Below the pieces are notes generated by a model that worked only from the letters and a program-made list of their open reading frames with translations, searched no databases and was not told the origin of the DNA. 64,000 nt of DNA from Monomorium pharaonis (Eukaryota > Arthropoda > Insecta > Hymenoptera > Formicidae), in NCBI RefSeq assembly GCF_013373865.1, contig NC_050474.1, positions 9,968,061 to 10,032,060 of the forward strand, read 5' to 3'. Of this stretch, positions 9,475 to 19,227 are shown piece after piece. Each line of letters starts with the position of its first letter. Position 1 is the stretch's first letter. Position numbers and translations under genes: made by a program.

Positions 9475-10206
9475 GTAACAAATATTTTTCACTTAATTTA
9501 CAGGACAGAAAAGTGTGATATAGAAAGATCTACATGCACTGATATGGAACAGAAATGAGGCAAATTAAAAAACGTCAAAACAATGTATGAAGCGGTAATT
9601 TCATTAAAAAATTTTGTCATGGATTACAAAAAGAATGTAATTACAAGGTACCCAAAGTTAGTCAATTTGTAATCACATTATATAAAAGCGAATCATTTTC
9701 TATTGGTGAACAAATTGTCTGACTAAATTGCATTCTTCTGTGGTAATAATAAATATACTTTTTTTTAAAGCAGTATTAAGTGCATCTTTTTTCATTTATT
9801 GTAGCCTTCTTTTAATTTATAAGCATACTGTTTTTGTTATCTGCAAAAATACTTGATTGTGTACATATTATGTGAAGAATGTATATTCATTATTTATGCA
9901 ATAAACTAATTAATTACCTTTTAATATACATATAAGTTCATCTAACATACATTGTCTAACTTCGGGTACCACGTAATTACATTTTTTTTGTAATCCATGA
10001 CAAAATTTTTTAATGAAAAGGTACCGCTTCATACACTGTTCTGACGTTTTTTAATTTGCCCCATTTCTGTTCCATATCAGTGCATGTAGATCTTTCTATA
10101 TCACACTTTTCTGTTTTGTAAATTAAATGAAAAATATTTGTTACATTAAAATTAATTAATTAGAAGTATAATAATACTTTTAATATATAATATTTATATA
10201 TAAATT

Positions 10207-10515
10207 TTACCTAATTAAATATATAAGAGCTGCTACGCGGTAGTTGCATCGTTTAGCCCGAGCTTTGCACAAACATGAGCATTTAATAATTTTTTCATCA
10301 ATATTTTTTATAATTGATACATTAATTTCATGAGGATTACTGTATAAATCGCTTGACTTCAGACATAAAAATATTAAACTTGTTTTCTCTTTATCATCAC
10401 CTGTGATGCCACTGTACATCAAGTGATGTGCATTCACATTTTCCCCTTCAATATATTTGCGACTGCCCTCACCTGCGTAGTTTAATAAATCGATTAAATT
10501 TATCAAAAAAGTCAT
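10207..10515 (-). pseudogene. SWIM-type zinc-finger protein fragment (right arm)
   Basis: This is the inverted partner of the fragment at 4328-4633 and largely identical in protein sequence up to the finger. CSCLC is kept but the second half reads RAKRCNYR, so the final Cys-x-His pair of the SWIM motif is damaged. It also lacks one Leu of a double Leu. The left copy is therefore the better-preserved one. Confidence 0.6.
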
Positions 10516-10630
10516 TTTCTCTTAACTCTTTTACGAAGCATTCAAACAGCATATCTTGGACCTATTTTTAGTTACCGTTTGCCTCCGCACCGTGGCGGCA
10601 CCCATCGCTTAACATGACTAGAGATACTAT

Positions 10631-10775
10631 GGCCGGTATTCATAGTCGGATCTTATATTTAAGATCATCTTAAGTACTGTCTTAAGATGCCATCAACCAA
10701 TCACAGAGCCGTATTAGCATCTTAAGACATTGCTTGAGACGATCTTGAAATAAGATTTGACTATGAATACCGGCC
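10631..10775. mobile_element. MITE family C, copy 2 (145 bp, TAT duplication)
   Basis: It has the same ends and length as copy 1 but inverse orientation, and appears nearly or fully identical to it. TAT flanks it (10628-10630, 10776-10778), so the 3-bp duplication is not restricted to one triplet. It lies only 12 bp outside the large foldback element. Confidence 0.9.
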
Positions 10776-10792
10776 TATGGACGGGATTCATA

Positions 10793-11264
10793 GGCCGAAA
10801 TTCATAGTCGAATCTTATTCAAGTTCCAGCTTAAGCACGATCTTGAGACGTCAATGCTGTTATTTCATTGGTTAAGTAAGTCTCAAGTCGGCTCAAAGCT
10901 AGACTTAAGACAATGCTTAAGCTTAAGATCGGTCTACGAATCCCGTCCATAGACCGATCTTAAGCTCAAGCATTGTCTTAAGTCTAGCTTCGAGCCGACT
11001 TGAGACTTACTTAACCAATGAAATAACAGCATTGACGTCTCAAGATCGTGCTTAAGCTGGAACTTGAATAAAGCCTACGATACACGATGCTTGTTTTCGT
11101 GCTGGTTTGTTTGCTGGATAGAAATACTCTGTCCTGATTGGTGCATTTCTGAAGATGAATGAATATGCACCAATCAAGACAAAGTATTTTCATCCAGCAA
11201 ACAAACTAGCACGAAAACAAGCATCATGTATCTCTGGCTTAAGATTCGAATATGAATTCCGGCC
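10793..11264. mobile_element. Long foldback relative of MITE C, interrupted by MITE F
   Basis: The ends are GGCCGAAATTCATAGTC and GGCCGGAATTCATATTC, clearly related to family C, but each arm is about 145 bp and carries GTTCCAGCTTAAGCACGATC. The arms meet near 10936-10955. Net length without the nested element is about 300 bp. Confidence 0.8.
11072..11239. mobile_element. MITE family F (168 bp, TAA duplication)
   Basis: The ends are AGCCTACGATACACGATGCT and AGCCAGAGATACATGATGCT. TAA (11069-11071 and 11240-11242) flanks it; the other arm of the host foldback reads GAATCTTATTCAAG, giving the empty site. The 3-bp TWA duplication is again Harbinger-like. Confidence 0.88.
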
Positions 11265-11274
11265 TATAACAAAA

Positions 11275-11412
11275 GGTCTGTTCGCGTCACATGCCCCAAC
11301 ATGCTCCTATTCACCCCAACGCACTCCAATAAGTTGATTCCGATGACGCCAACCTATTAGAATGCGTTGGAGTGAGTAGGAGCATGTCGGAGCATGGCGA
11401 CGCGAACAAACC
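11275..11412. mobile_element. Foldback MITE family G (138 bp)
   Basis: Imperfect arms of about 60 bp start GGTCTGTTCGCGTC on the left and GGTTTGTTCGCGTC on the right, each containing CAACATGCTCCTA or a one-base variant. Target duplication is not clear. Confidence 0.7.
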
Positions 11413-11860
11413 ACAAGAGATTCGCCAATGTGTCGTCTTGGAGTAAAACCGGATATCGAATATGACGTTTTCGATGGCGGTTTATTTTGATTGTAAATGC
11501 AAGAATACAATATATATATATATATATATATATTTATTTGTAGTTATTGATATTTAATAATCGTAAACAAAATAAATATTAAAACACAATATATTTAAAA
11601 AAAAGGTTTAGGCATATTTTATTAATTTTCCCATGTAAGGTTAAGTAATATAAATTGATTATTAAGAAATTATATATTATATATAAATACATATTATGTT
11701 TATATACACATTATGTATTATAAATATAATTTAAGCATTGTACAAAAATATGTGCAACCTCAGGTTTCTTTCTGATTTTATATTCTATTTGGTAGACACG
11801 TAGACACTCTGTTTTCTTTTGACAGGTGACAGGTTAGGTCGGCTAGGCTTTCTCTGTCAG
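11413..11860. other. AT-rich interval with a TA microsatellite; no gene
   Basis: A TA run lies near 11511-11532. The remainder is unique-looking AT-rich sequence with no coding signal. Confidence 0.6.
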
Positions 11861-12059
11861 TTATATCTTTGTGCGTTGATTTAAGTTAAATTTTAAGTAC
11901 AACTTAGGTTCGTATGGAGTACTTAACGTAACGTAACGCGTTACGTTACGTTAAGTACTCCATACGAACCTAAGTTGTACTTAAAATTTAACTAAAAAGG
12001 AACGCACAAAAAAATCTTTAACGTAAGAACTTAGGGCCACCGCACAAACTCTTCCATAA

Positions 12060-12301
12060 GGGCCACCGCACAAATTCTTCCATAACGCGTTACGTTACGT
12101 TAAGTACTCTATACGAACCTAAGTTGTACTTAAAATTTAACTTAAATCAACGCACAAAGAAATCCTTAACGTAAGAACTTAAGAACTTACGTTAAGGATT
12201 TTTTTGTGCGTTGATTTAAGTTAAATTTTAAGTACAACTTAGGTTCGTATGGAGTACTTAACGTAACGTAACGCGTTATGGAAGAGTTTGTGCGGTGGCC
12301 C
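12060..12301. mobile_element. Complete family-A MITE (242 bp, TAA duplication)
   Basis: It starts GGGCCACCGCACAAATTC and ends with the complement. CCATAA precedes it and TAACGCG follows, splitting the CCATAACGCG of the host copy. The centre is the palindrome CGTAAGAACTTAAGAACTTA. Confidence 0.9.
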
Positions 12302-12387
12302 TAACGCGTTACGTTACGTTAAGTACTCCATACAAACCTAAGTTGTACTTAAAATTTAACTTAAATCAACGCATAAAGAAATCCTTA

Positions 12388-12629
12388 GGGCCACCGCACA
12401 AACTCTTCCATAACGCGTTACGTTACGTTAAGTACTCCATACGAACCTAAGTTGTACTTAAAATTTAACTTAAATCAACGCACAAAGAAATCCTTAACGT
12501 AAGTTCTTAAGTTCTTACGTTAAGGATTTCTTTGTGCGTTGATTTAAGTTAAATTTTAAGTACAACTTAGGTTCGTATGGAGTACTTAACGTAACGTAAC
12601 GCGTTATGGAAGAGTTTGTGCGGTGGCCC
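12388..12629. mobile_element. Complete family-A MITE (242 bp), second copy
   Basis: It has the same length and ends as the copy at 12060-12301, differing at a handful of positions including the centre (GTTCTTAAGTTC). The left flank is TTA and the right is GTAA, so its duplication is not clean. Confidence 0.87.
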
Positions 12630-12666
12630 GTAACGTATTACGAAAAAGCTTGTGCGGTGGCTCTAA

Positions 12667-12935
12667 AGGGCCATCTACAATGGAGTGTTTTAGTCGTAAC
12701 AACGCTAAATCTACGACCATGCTGTCAATAATATAAACGACGTAACAATAATATACAAGCCGGCTATCATAGAGAGGTGACTAAAAACTAACCCCGAACA
12801 CCTAAACGCTCATCGTAAGCACCCACTGAATTGGCTCAATGTCTGTTGTAGGCCGTAATCAGTAAAACAGTACGTAATGAAAATATTGTCTACGACTACT
12901 GCTACGGCCTACAACTCTCCATTGTAGATGGCCCT
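12667..12935. mobile_element. MITE related to family B (269 bp, TAA duplication)
   Basis: The ends are AGGGCCATCTACAATGGAG and its exact complement, flanked by TAA (12664-12666, 12936-12938). The interior contains several CTACGAC/GTCGTAG repeats. It shares the CTACAATG terminal core with family B but not the length. Confidence 0.88.
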
Positions 12936-12957
12936 TAAAGGTGCTTCAGATCTATAT

Positions 12958-13545
12958 GGCTTAGTTTACATCGTCAAAACCTTAGTACGCGTATTAAGTC
13001 TGGTGCGCACCAAAGCCTTAGTACGGGCGCGTTTACATCGAATGTACTAAGCATGTACTGTGAAAAATATAATACAAATTTAATTCATGTTGATGTCTCC
13101 TACTAAGACATTTTCACACCGGTTTTTAGATTTTAGCACTGAGGTTATGCTCAATTGCTAAATTCTCTCTAAAATGCGTTTTATGCGTTTACATCGACAT
13201 TTGTATCACTTGGTACGCGTATCAGTTTAGTACGATACTCCTACTTGATACGCTCGTACCAAATTGATCCGGCAGCGTTTACATCGTGCGTACTAAATAT
13301 TTAGTACGAATTTGATACGAATATGGTACCTGGGGCTCGATTCTTGAATTCATTCGCAAGAAAACGTATGCGCAAATACCCGCTCTAACAGAAAAGTTGC
13401 AAGTTTATTGGTTAAAAGCCATACGATAGCCAATAAATTTTCAACTTTTCTGTAAAAACAGAATTTGCGAATACGTTTCTCTTGCAAATGAATTCAAGAA
13501 TCGAGCCCCTGATACGCGTATCAAATGCACGATGTAAACTAAGCC
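12958..13545. mobile_element. Foldback element with GGCTTAGTTTACATCG ends, interrupted by MITE H
   Basis: GGCTTAGTTTACATCG at the left returns inverted at the right. The interior repeats GTACTAAG, GTACGCGTATCA and GTTTACATCG-like words several times, an internally repetitive subterminal region. Net length is about 410 bp. The duplication is unclear. Confidence 0.75.
13333..13508. mobile_element. MITE family H, copy 1 (176 bp, CTG duplication)
   Basis: The ends are GGGCTCGATTCTTGAATTCA and its complement, with CTG on both sides (13330-13332, 13509-13511). A second, interrupted copy lies at 17391-18596 with CTA duplications. Confidence 0.87.
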
Positions 13546-13604
13546 AATGAGAGCTCTACATTTTCGAACATTTCATCGCCATGTTGGAAAAAGCAGAACT
13601 CTTA

Positions 13605-13742
13605 TGCCCAGTCTACAATGAGTCGTTGGTCGTTGGTCGTAAGAAATTTAACCAATTATGTTCGGTTATTCTTCTCTAAGATCAACTGTGATTGGTTAAA
13701 TTTCTTACGACCAACGACCAACGACTCATTGTAGACTGGGCA
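13605..13742. mobile_element. MITE family B, second copy (138 bp, TTA duplication)
   Basis: The ends are TGCCCAGTCTACAATGAG and its complement, and it is exactly as long as the copy at 2593-2730. TTA flanks it at 13602-13604 and 13743-13745. Confidence 0.88.
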
Positions 13743-13771
13743 TTATCGCGTCTAGTGTGCCAGAGCCATTA

Positions 13772-13926
13772 AGGCCCTCACACATGAATTGATATAACCG
13801 TAACAGTAAGGTTTCGACCAATCACGTACTTGAATTAGCCGGTTACGGCAGGTTACGGTTATGGTCGCCCAATCTGATGCGTCAAAACCTTACGTTATGG
13901 TTATGTCATTTCATGTGTGAGGGCCT
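13772..13926. mobile_element. Foldback MITE with AGGCCCTCACACATGAA ends (155 bp, TTA duplication)
   Basis: The terminal repeat AGGCCCTCACACATGAA recurs inverted, flanked by TTA (13769-13771, 13927-13929). A decayed relative, with CATGTGTGAAAGCCCT, may follow to about 14065. Confidence 0.82.
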
Positions 13927-14374
13927 TTATGCTTATGCTTACGGAAATTCATGTGCGATGGCCTTGAGGGCCTTTAATGAAGATGGACTGATGCTGGTAG
14001 CACTAATAGCGTCTGCCCGAACGCACCTCTCATGGTGGTTATGTCAATTCATGTGTGAAAGCCCTGTCGAATTAGTACATATTACATAAAAAAAGGCATG
14101 AAAAACAAGTAATTAATGAAGTATTTGCGAGTAAACGTAATTGCACGGCGAATCTATTTCTAATTTTTTTTTTTATTGATATTGAAATGGATATGCAAAC
14201 GGATATCAACCTGTTACGACCGCAAATGACATTACGAAACATGAATTCGGGCAACATATTCTATATGCCTTTAACATCATTTGCAGGTAAACAATTACTT
14301 AATAATCGGTACATTAATAATGCTTACACTTTAATCTATTACACGTTAGTCCATTAATCAGATTTAAACATACA

Positions 14375-14515
14375 ACAGTATGGCTTGAGTCCAGATATGA
14401 ATCCTATAGGGCTTTTATAAGACATGTTGAAATGGAAAGTTGGAAAACATAGTGCTCGAATGTTAACAGCATTCCACATGTTGCAAAAGGAATGGAACAA
14501 TTTAGATTAAGAAAC
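14375..14515 (+). pseudogene. Tc1/mariner transposase C-terminal remnant
   Basis: One frame reads YGLSPDMNPIGLL, a stop, then DMLKWK, close to the Tc1-family C-terminal signature SPDxNPIExLWxxLK that holds the last catalytic acidic residue. About 85 bp later FHMLQKEWNNL resembles the family's following helix. There are stops and no flanking terminal repeats that I can see, so this is an old fragment. Confidence 0.65.
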
Positions 14516-14749
14516 GAGAAATTTCATTATTAACCTACTGACCAAGGATGACAGATTAACTTGTTATTGGAAAATGCTTCTATGCTTCTCCACATCTATT
14601 TTTGAGTTTCTTATTGTTTAATAATCATGTAACATGCAATTTATGATACTAGAACACAACATTGCACGCGCTTTGCATTTAGCATTTTTATATTGAACAC
14701 TGCACATATTCTTCTTCTGTAGTATTATTCTCACACACTATCATATTTA

Positions 14750-15800
14750 ATCTTCTTCTCTATCTTACACTCTCATTCTTTCTCTCTCCCTCTCTCTCCC
14801 TCTCTCTCTCTCTCTCAACTCAAATTATTAATTATATATTTTCATGTTTTTTAATATTACTCTTGCACACTTTACCTCCATACTTAACCCCCTTTAAATA
14901 AATTAAAAATTATAATATATTATCTGTAATGTTATCTGTTAATTTTCAATCAAATTTCAAAACTTTCACTTTCTGGCTTTCTTGTTTAATCACTCTCAAT
15001 TACAATTTCCCTCTATCTAATCTCTTTCCTTTTCTGATCTCTTTCGATAAAACTCACTATCTCTCTCTGACCATTTCGACAACAAGCATCCAACAATTTT
15101 AAAATTAAATTTTTTAAATCTTATGCTTTAATAATACAATTTTAGAATTAAATTTTTAAATAAATTAAAAATAATATATGTAATGTTACCTGGTAATTTT
15201 CAATCAAATTTCAACACTTTTATTTTCTGGCTTTCTTTTTTAAACTCTCTCAATTTCCATTTTTTTCTCTCTAATCTCTTTCCTTTTCTTCTATTAAAAT
15301 ACACAAAATACACAAAATGTCAAAATAATTAAAACGCAAATGATATTTAATAAGAATGATAATTAATCAGAAATGATAATTATTGAGAATAATAATTAAT
15401 AGGAAATAAGAATTAAGAGTTTAAGATTCCTTTTTTTCAAAATAATTAAAACGCAAATGTTACCTTCCCGTAATCTCGCACTCTTTTTTTCTCACTTAAT
15501 AAGATCTTCAAATTTACTCAATCTCTCTCTCTATCTTTCTCTCTTTCCTTCTATCACTTAATTTTTGCAATCTGAAAGACTTAAAAAATTTAATTTTAAA
15601 GTTGTATTATTAAGGCATAAGATTAAAAAATTTTAATTTTTAAATTCTTTTGTCAAGTCTCTCTCTCTCTCTTTCTCTCACTATCTTTCCTTTTACCTAT
15701 TAAAATATACAAAATGTAAAAATAGTTAAAATGTTACCTAATATTACTCCAAAATAAAACGCAAATGTTACCTGATATTACTCCTTATTACTTCTTACAA
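14750..15800. repeat. CT/AT-rich low-complexity region with a 253-bp tandem duplication
   Basis: The block containing TTTTCAATCAAATTTCAA and CTGGCTTTCTT occurs at about 14942 and again at 15195, a 253-bp spacing. The flanks are CT-rich simple sequence (for example 14780-14816). Related inverted A/T-rich words recur near 15580-15650. No gene. Confidence 0.65.
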
Positions 15801-16140
15801 ACATTTTCTGAGAACTGTCAAATACAACTTTCCAAAAAATACGCGAACTGTCAAAAGTTTGACAGGAGCAGACGACAGTGTGAAGAGAGTCACACAGCAC
15901 GAACTTGACAACCAGCAATCAATCAGCATCGCGAAGAAGCGATGACAAAATCAATAACATGCCTTTTTTAGAAAGGAATATAAATTATTATTTACCTTAT
16001 TAAAACTTCCTGCACAATTTGCATACTTTTAATATTATTATAACCAATTTTGACTTGAAACTGTCAAAACACAACTGTCAAACACTACCGAGCATGCGGC
16101 TCAGTGATCAGCGAAAGAACCAATCAGGACCACGGATTAA

Positions 16141-16695
16141 GGGGATACTAAACTGCTCTGTTTTATCACTAATTTTTCGGACACCGAAATCTTTTTATTG
16201 ATTGCATGGAATTGAAAACCCTTCTCCAAAATTAAAGATAGTAACGCGGTGCGCTGCGATCAATTTCATACGAAAAACGAAAAAAGTTAGAAAATTATAA
16301 TTTTGTTAGCGACTTCTGTAATCGACTCGTGAAAACATTTGCTGCGTATAAAAGTTTTAAATTTTGTACGTATAAAATAAGCATGAGGCGCACTTGGCAT
16401 TTCAGCAAAGAACAATACTGTGCTTTTAGAATGAGCCTAAGAACTTTAGAAAAACAGTTTTCCGTGTTTAAGGGAATCCTATCTGTTTTATCGACAGAAT
16501 TGTACAATTTGTTACAAAATCCTTCTCCACAATTAAAGTATAGACGATAACAGTGTGCGGAATACATAAACTTTAATTGTGAAAAAGGATTTCTAAATCT
16601 ATAAAAGAAATACATACAAAATTTTGTTAATGACGTGCCTAAATGACTCTACATTATCGATCTCGATTAAGTTTGACAAGCAGTTTAGCATCCTC
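16141..16695. mobile_element. TTAA-flanked element family O, copy 1 (555 bp)
   Basis: It lies between TTAA tetranucleotides (16137-16140, 16696-16699), with ends GGGGATACTAAACTG and GAGGATGCTAAACTG (minus strand). Inside, CCTTCTCCAAAATTAAAG-like words recur inverted. The related copy at 56604-56846 shares the ends and interior. A TTAA target is typical of piggyBac and Kolobok; no transposase is present. Confidence 0.78.
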
Positions 16696-17005
16696 TTAAA
16701 GGCAATAATTCTTCGAGACTTTCGAGATGACTTCGATACATTCGATAAATAAATAACATGCTCTTTTTAAAAAAGGATTTTGCTGCGGATGAGTTAAATT
16801 GTCATCGTAATTTTCTGTAGCATTTGCAAAGTGTGCTTGATGAATAGAAAAATTGTTAATTTAAGAAGAAACAATATGCACTATTAAATACACAGATATA
16901 CATAGGATTAGATCCTTACACGTCGTTAAACTTGCATAATTCCAAGCAACAGGAGCAACATGCATGCATATGTTAAAGAAAAGTATCTGGCACAGGCTCC
17001 TTCAA

Positions 17006-17045
17006 GGGTAAAGACTGCTTCAGGTATCTGAAGCAGTCTTTACCC
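17006..17045. other. Perfect 18-bp hairpin with a 4-base loop
   Basis: GGGTAAAGACTGCTTCAG, then GTAT, then the exact complement. It stands alone in otherwise ordinary AT-rich DNA and is not part of a repeat recognised here. Function unknown. Confidence 0.7.
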
Positions 17046-17390
17046 ATTTATTTCTTGAAAACTAAACATTGCACTATATGAATATCAATAAAAACATGTC
17101 TGCTCAGATAATTAAAGAAAAAAAACTCATATTTTATACATTTATAGTTATTTCTATATAAATTTGTTAAGAATGAAGTCTTCAAAAGTTATAAAGGATA
17201 AAGTTTTATTATTTTTTCTTATAAATTATGTAATTTGAACAATAGTGGGCAAATTATTTATAATATTAGATTATATTACATGTTTGCAACTTTCTGTAAT
17301 AATTTTGTTAAAATTTTTTCTCTTTTTTTAACAATGTATGAAACAAAATCATTATAAGGCAACATACTTTTCTGTGAGAATACAGATCTA

Positions 17391-18596
17391 GGGCTCGATT
17401 CTTGAATTCATTCGCAAGAGAAACGTATTCGCAAATTCTGATCTTACAGAAAAGTTGGAAATTTATTGGCTGTCGTATTGTTTTTAACCAATAAACTTGC
17501 AACTTTTCCCCTACAGCATGAAATATTGCTGCAACGTTGCAGAAATATTATTTTGCAAGATTGAAATATTGCAGAAAATATTGCTGCAATATTGCAGCAA
17601 TATTCCTATGTCCGCTCCAAAACAATATTGTGCAATATGTCTGCAATATTTCTGCAATATTCCCCGTAAGATTTCTGTAATATTTCAGCAATATTGCTGC
17701 AATATTTCTTGTAAGATTGCTGTAATATTTCTGAAACGTTAATGCGCAATATGAAGGAAATGTTGCAGGTGGTTAAATTAATCAAATAATATGTAAGATG
17801 TGTATTATACGAAAAACGGAAAATGAATTTATTGTCATACCGTTACGGCACAATAATTTAAAAAATTATTAATTAAAAAAGTAATTAAATTAACATACAC
17901 CAACGGATATCGAATATCGGTCCATTCTAGATTTAAGTAAGCATTAAAATGAAGCAAGTCCAGAAAATGCCCATCCTGATCAATTTATACGCTAGAATTA
18001 CACATGCATGTACGGTTCACACATGTTTAATTAATGTATTATATATATAAGTCAGAGTGAACATCTTCTGGACTTGCTTCACTCAATCTAGTATGGGACG
18101 CAACGCTGTCGTGATTACAGAATTTGTTGCACATCTATGTATCTTTTAGCTCTAATTTTACATAAAAATTTAAAATAAAAATATCCTGCTCTATTTTTTT
18201 ATTTGTCCCTTAAAACTATGTAAAATATTACTTATTGTTAGTTCTAGATTAAGAAATACGGATTATACGGAAATAAATTTTGCACGGTTGCAATATAATA
18301 TTGCCACAATATTGTGCAATATCTGTTAGGAAATATTACATTTGTAATATTGCTACAATATTGCACAACATCTGCTAAGAAATATTACATTTGTAATATT
18401 GCTGCAATATTGTGCAACATTTGCTAGGGAATATTATATTTGTAATATTGCTACAATATTTCTGCAATATTGGTTATATTATGCACTATTGCAATATTTC
18501 TGCAACGTTGCAGCAATATTTCATGCTGTAGGGGTTCTGTTAGAGCGAGTATTTGCGCATACGTTTCTCTTGCGAATGAATTCAAGAATCGAGCCT
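17391..18596. mobile_element. MITE family H, copy 2, interrupted by a 1-kb element
   Basis: The ends GGGCTCGATTCTTGAATTCA and AGGCTCGATTCTTGAATTCA (minus) match copy 1, flanked by CTA (17388-17390, 18597-18599). The insert at 17508-18534 splits the sequence CAACTTTTCTGTTAGAGC that is contiguous in copy 1. Confidence 0.88.
17508..18534. mobile_element. 1.03-kb element with CCCCTACAGCATGAAATATT ends and TT duplication
   Basis: The exact terminal repeat CCCCTACAGCATGAAATATT continues into GCTGCAACGTTGCAG on both sides. Comparison with the intact copy of MITE H shows a 2-bp TT duplication (17506-17507, 18535-18536). The subterminal regions consist largely of GCAATATT/AATATTGC words, and the right side contains three 49-bp tandem units at about 18331-18478. 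No coding capacity, so non-autonomous. Confidence 0.87.
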
Positions 18597-18599
18597 CTA

Positions 18600-19125
18600 A
18601 TGATCTCATATATGGCAACCGTAATCTTCTATAGCTCTGCTCGTGTTGCAGAGATTTTTGTAATTTGTTTAAACAAACTTTGGTATAAACAAATTACAAA
18701 AATCGATTTTTTTAAGAAAAACTAATAGCGCCATTTGATTGCACAACAAAAATTACATTCGAGAATCGGAAATCATGTATTACATTGCTAAAAATTGATT
18801 TCATGTAATATTTATCAAATTTTTGTTAAATATTGTGTTATAATTAAGAAAAAAATGTGATTAAGGTATATTTTACAAAAGTAGACCTCTATTTACAACC
18901 TCTATGTGTTTGAATTGCAAAAAAACTTTATTTTATTAATTATAAATGTTTATAATAACACTTATTTTGTCTTTGTACCGAGTAAAAAAAATTTTTATTT
19001 ATTAATGTATATAACCAAATAATTTTTATTTTTACCAAAATATAATAATACTATCATAAAGTACACATTCTAAATTTTAAAAATCATATTCAAAGAATCA
19101 TATTCAAGCGATTTAGAGCAATCTG
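18600..19125. other. AT-rich, no gene seen
   Basis: There is an ATTTGTTTAAACAAACTTTGG-like imperfect palindrome near 18663-18700, otherwise AT-rich sequence without coding or repeat features I can support. Confidence 0.5.
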
Positions 19126-19227
19126 CCCAGTGAACACATTTTATAGCGGCAATATAACATGGAAGTTACATGTAATTTAACATTGTTATTCTTGTGATAT
19201 GTAGGTGCTATATGACATGGAAATAAC

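Larger units (their letters stand above)
3043..10618. mobile_element. Large foldback element carrying SWIM-finger fragments, with three insertions
   Basis: The sequence starting TCATGTTAAGCGATGGGTGC at 3043 returns inverted and ends at 10618. The arms (about 690 bp net) match closely and meet around a spacer of about 290 bp (roughly 9670-9955). The left arm is broken by a 145-bp MITE (3105-3249), a 1033-bp element (3285-4317) and a copia retrotransposon (4723-9474); the right arm is uninterrupted and shows the empty site for all three. Each arm encodes a fragment of a SWIM zinc-finger protein. Class and target duplication are undetermined. Confidence 0.82.
11868..12663. mobile_element. Self-nested cluster of family-A MITEs
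   Basis: A partial copy (11868-12033) is interrupted at a TTA by a second copy that starts at 12034. That copy is interrupted at its TAA by a complete copy (12060-12301), and later again by another complete copy (12388-12629). The cluster ends with the GCTTGTGCGGTGGCTC variant end at 12663. Up to three levels of self-insertion are readable. Confidence 0.87.

Noticed and set aside
17508..18534. CRISPR-like array from the regular AATATT repeats
   Set aside because: The 49-bp units are directly tandem without unique spacers and lie inside a transposon; the setting is eukaryotic.
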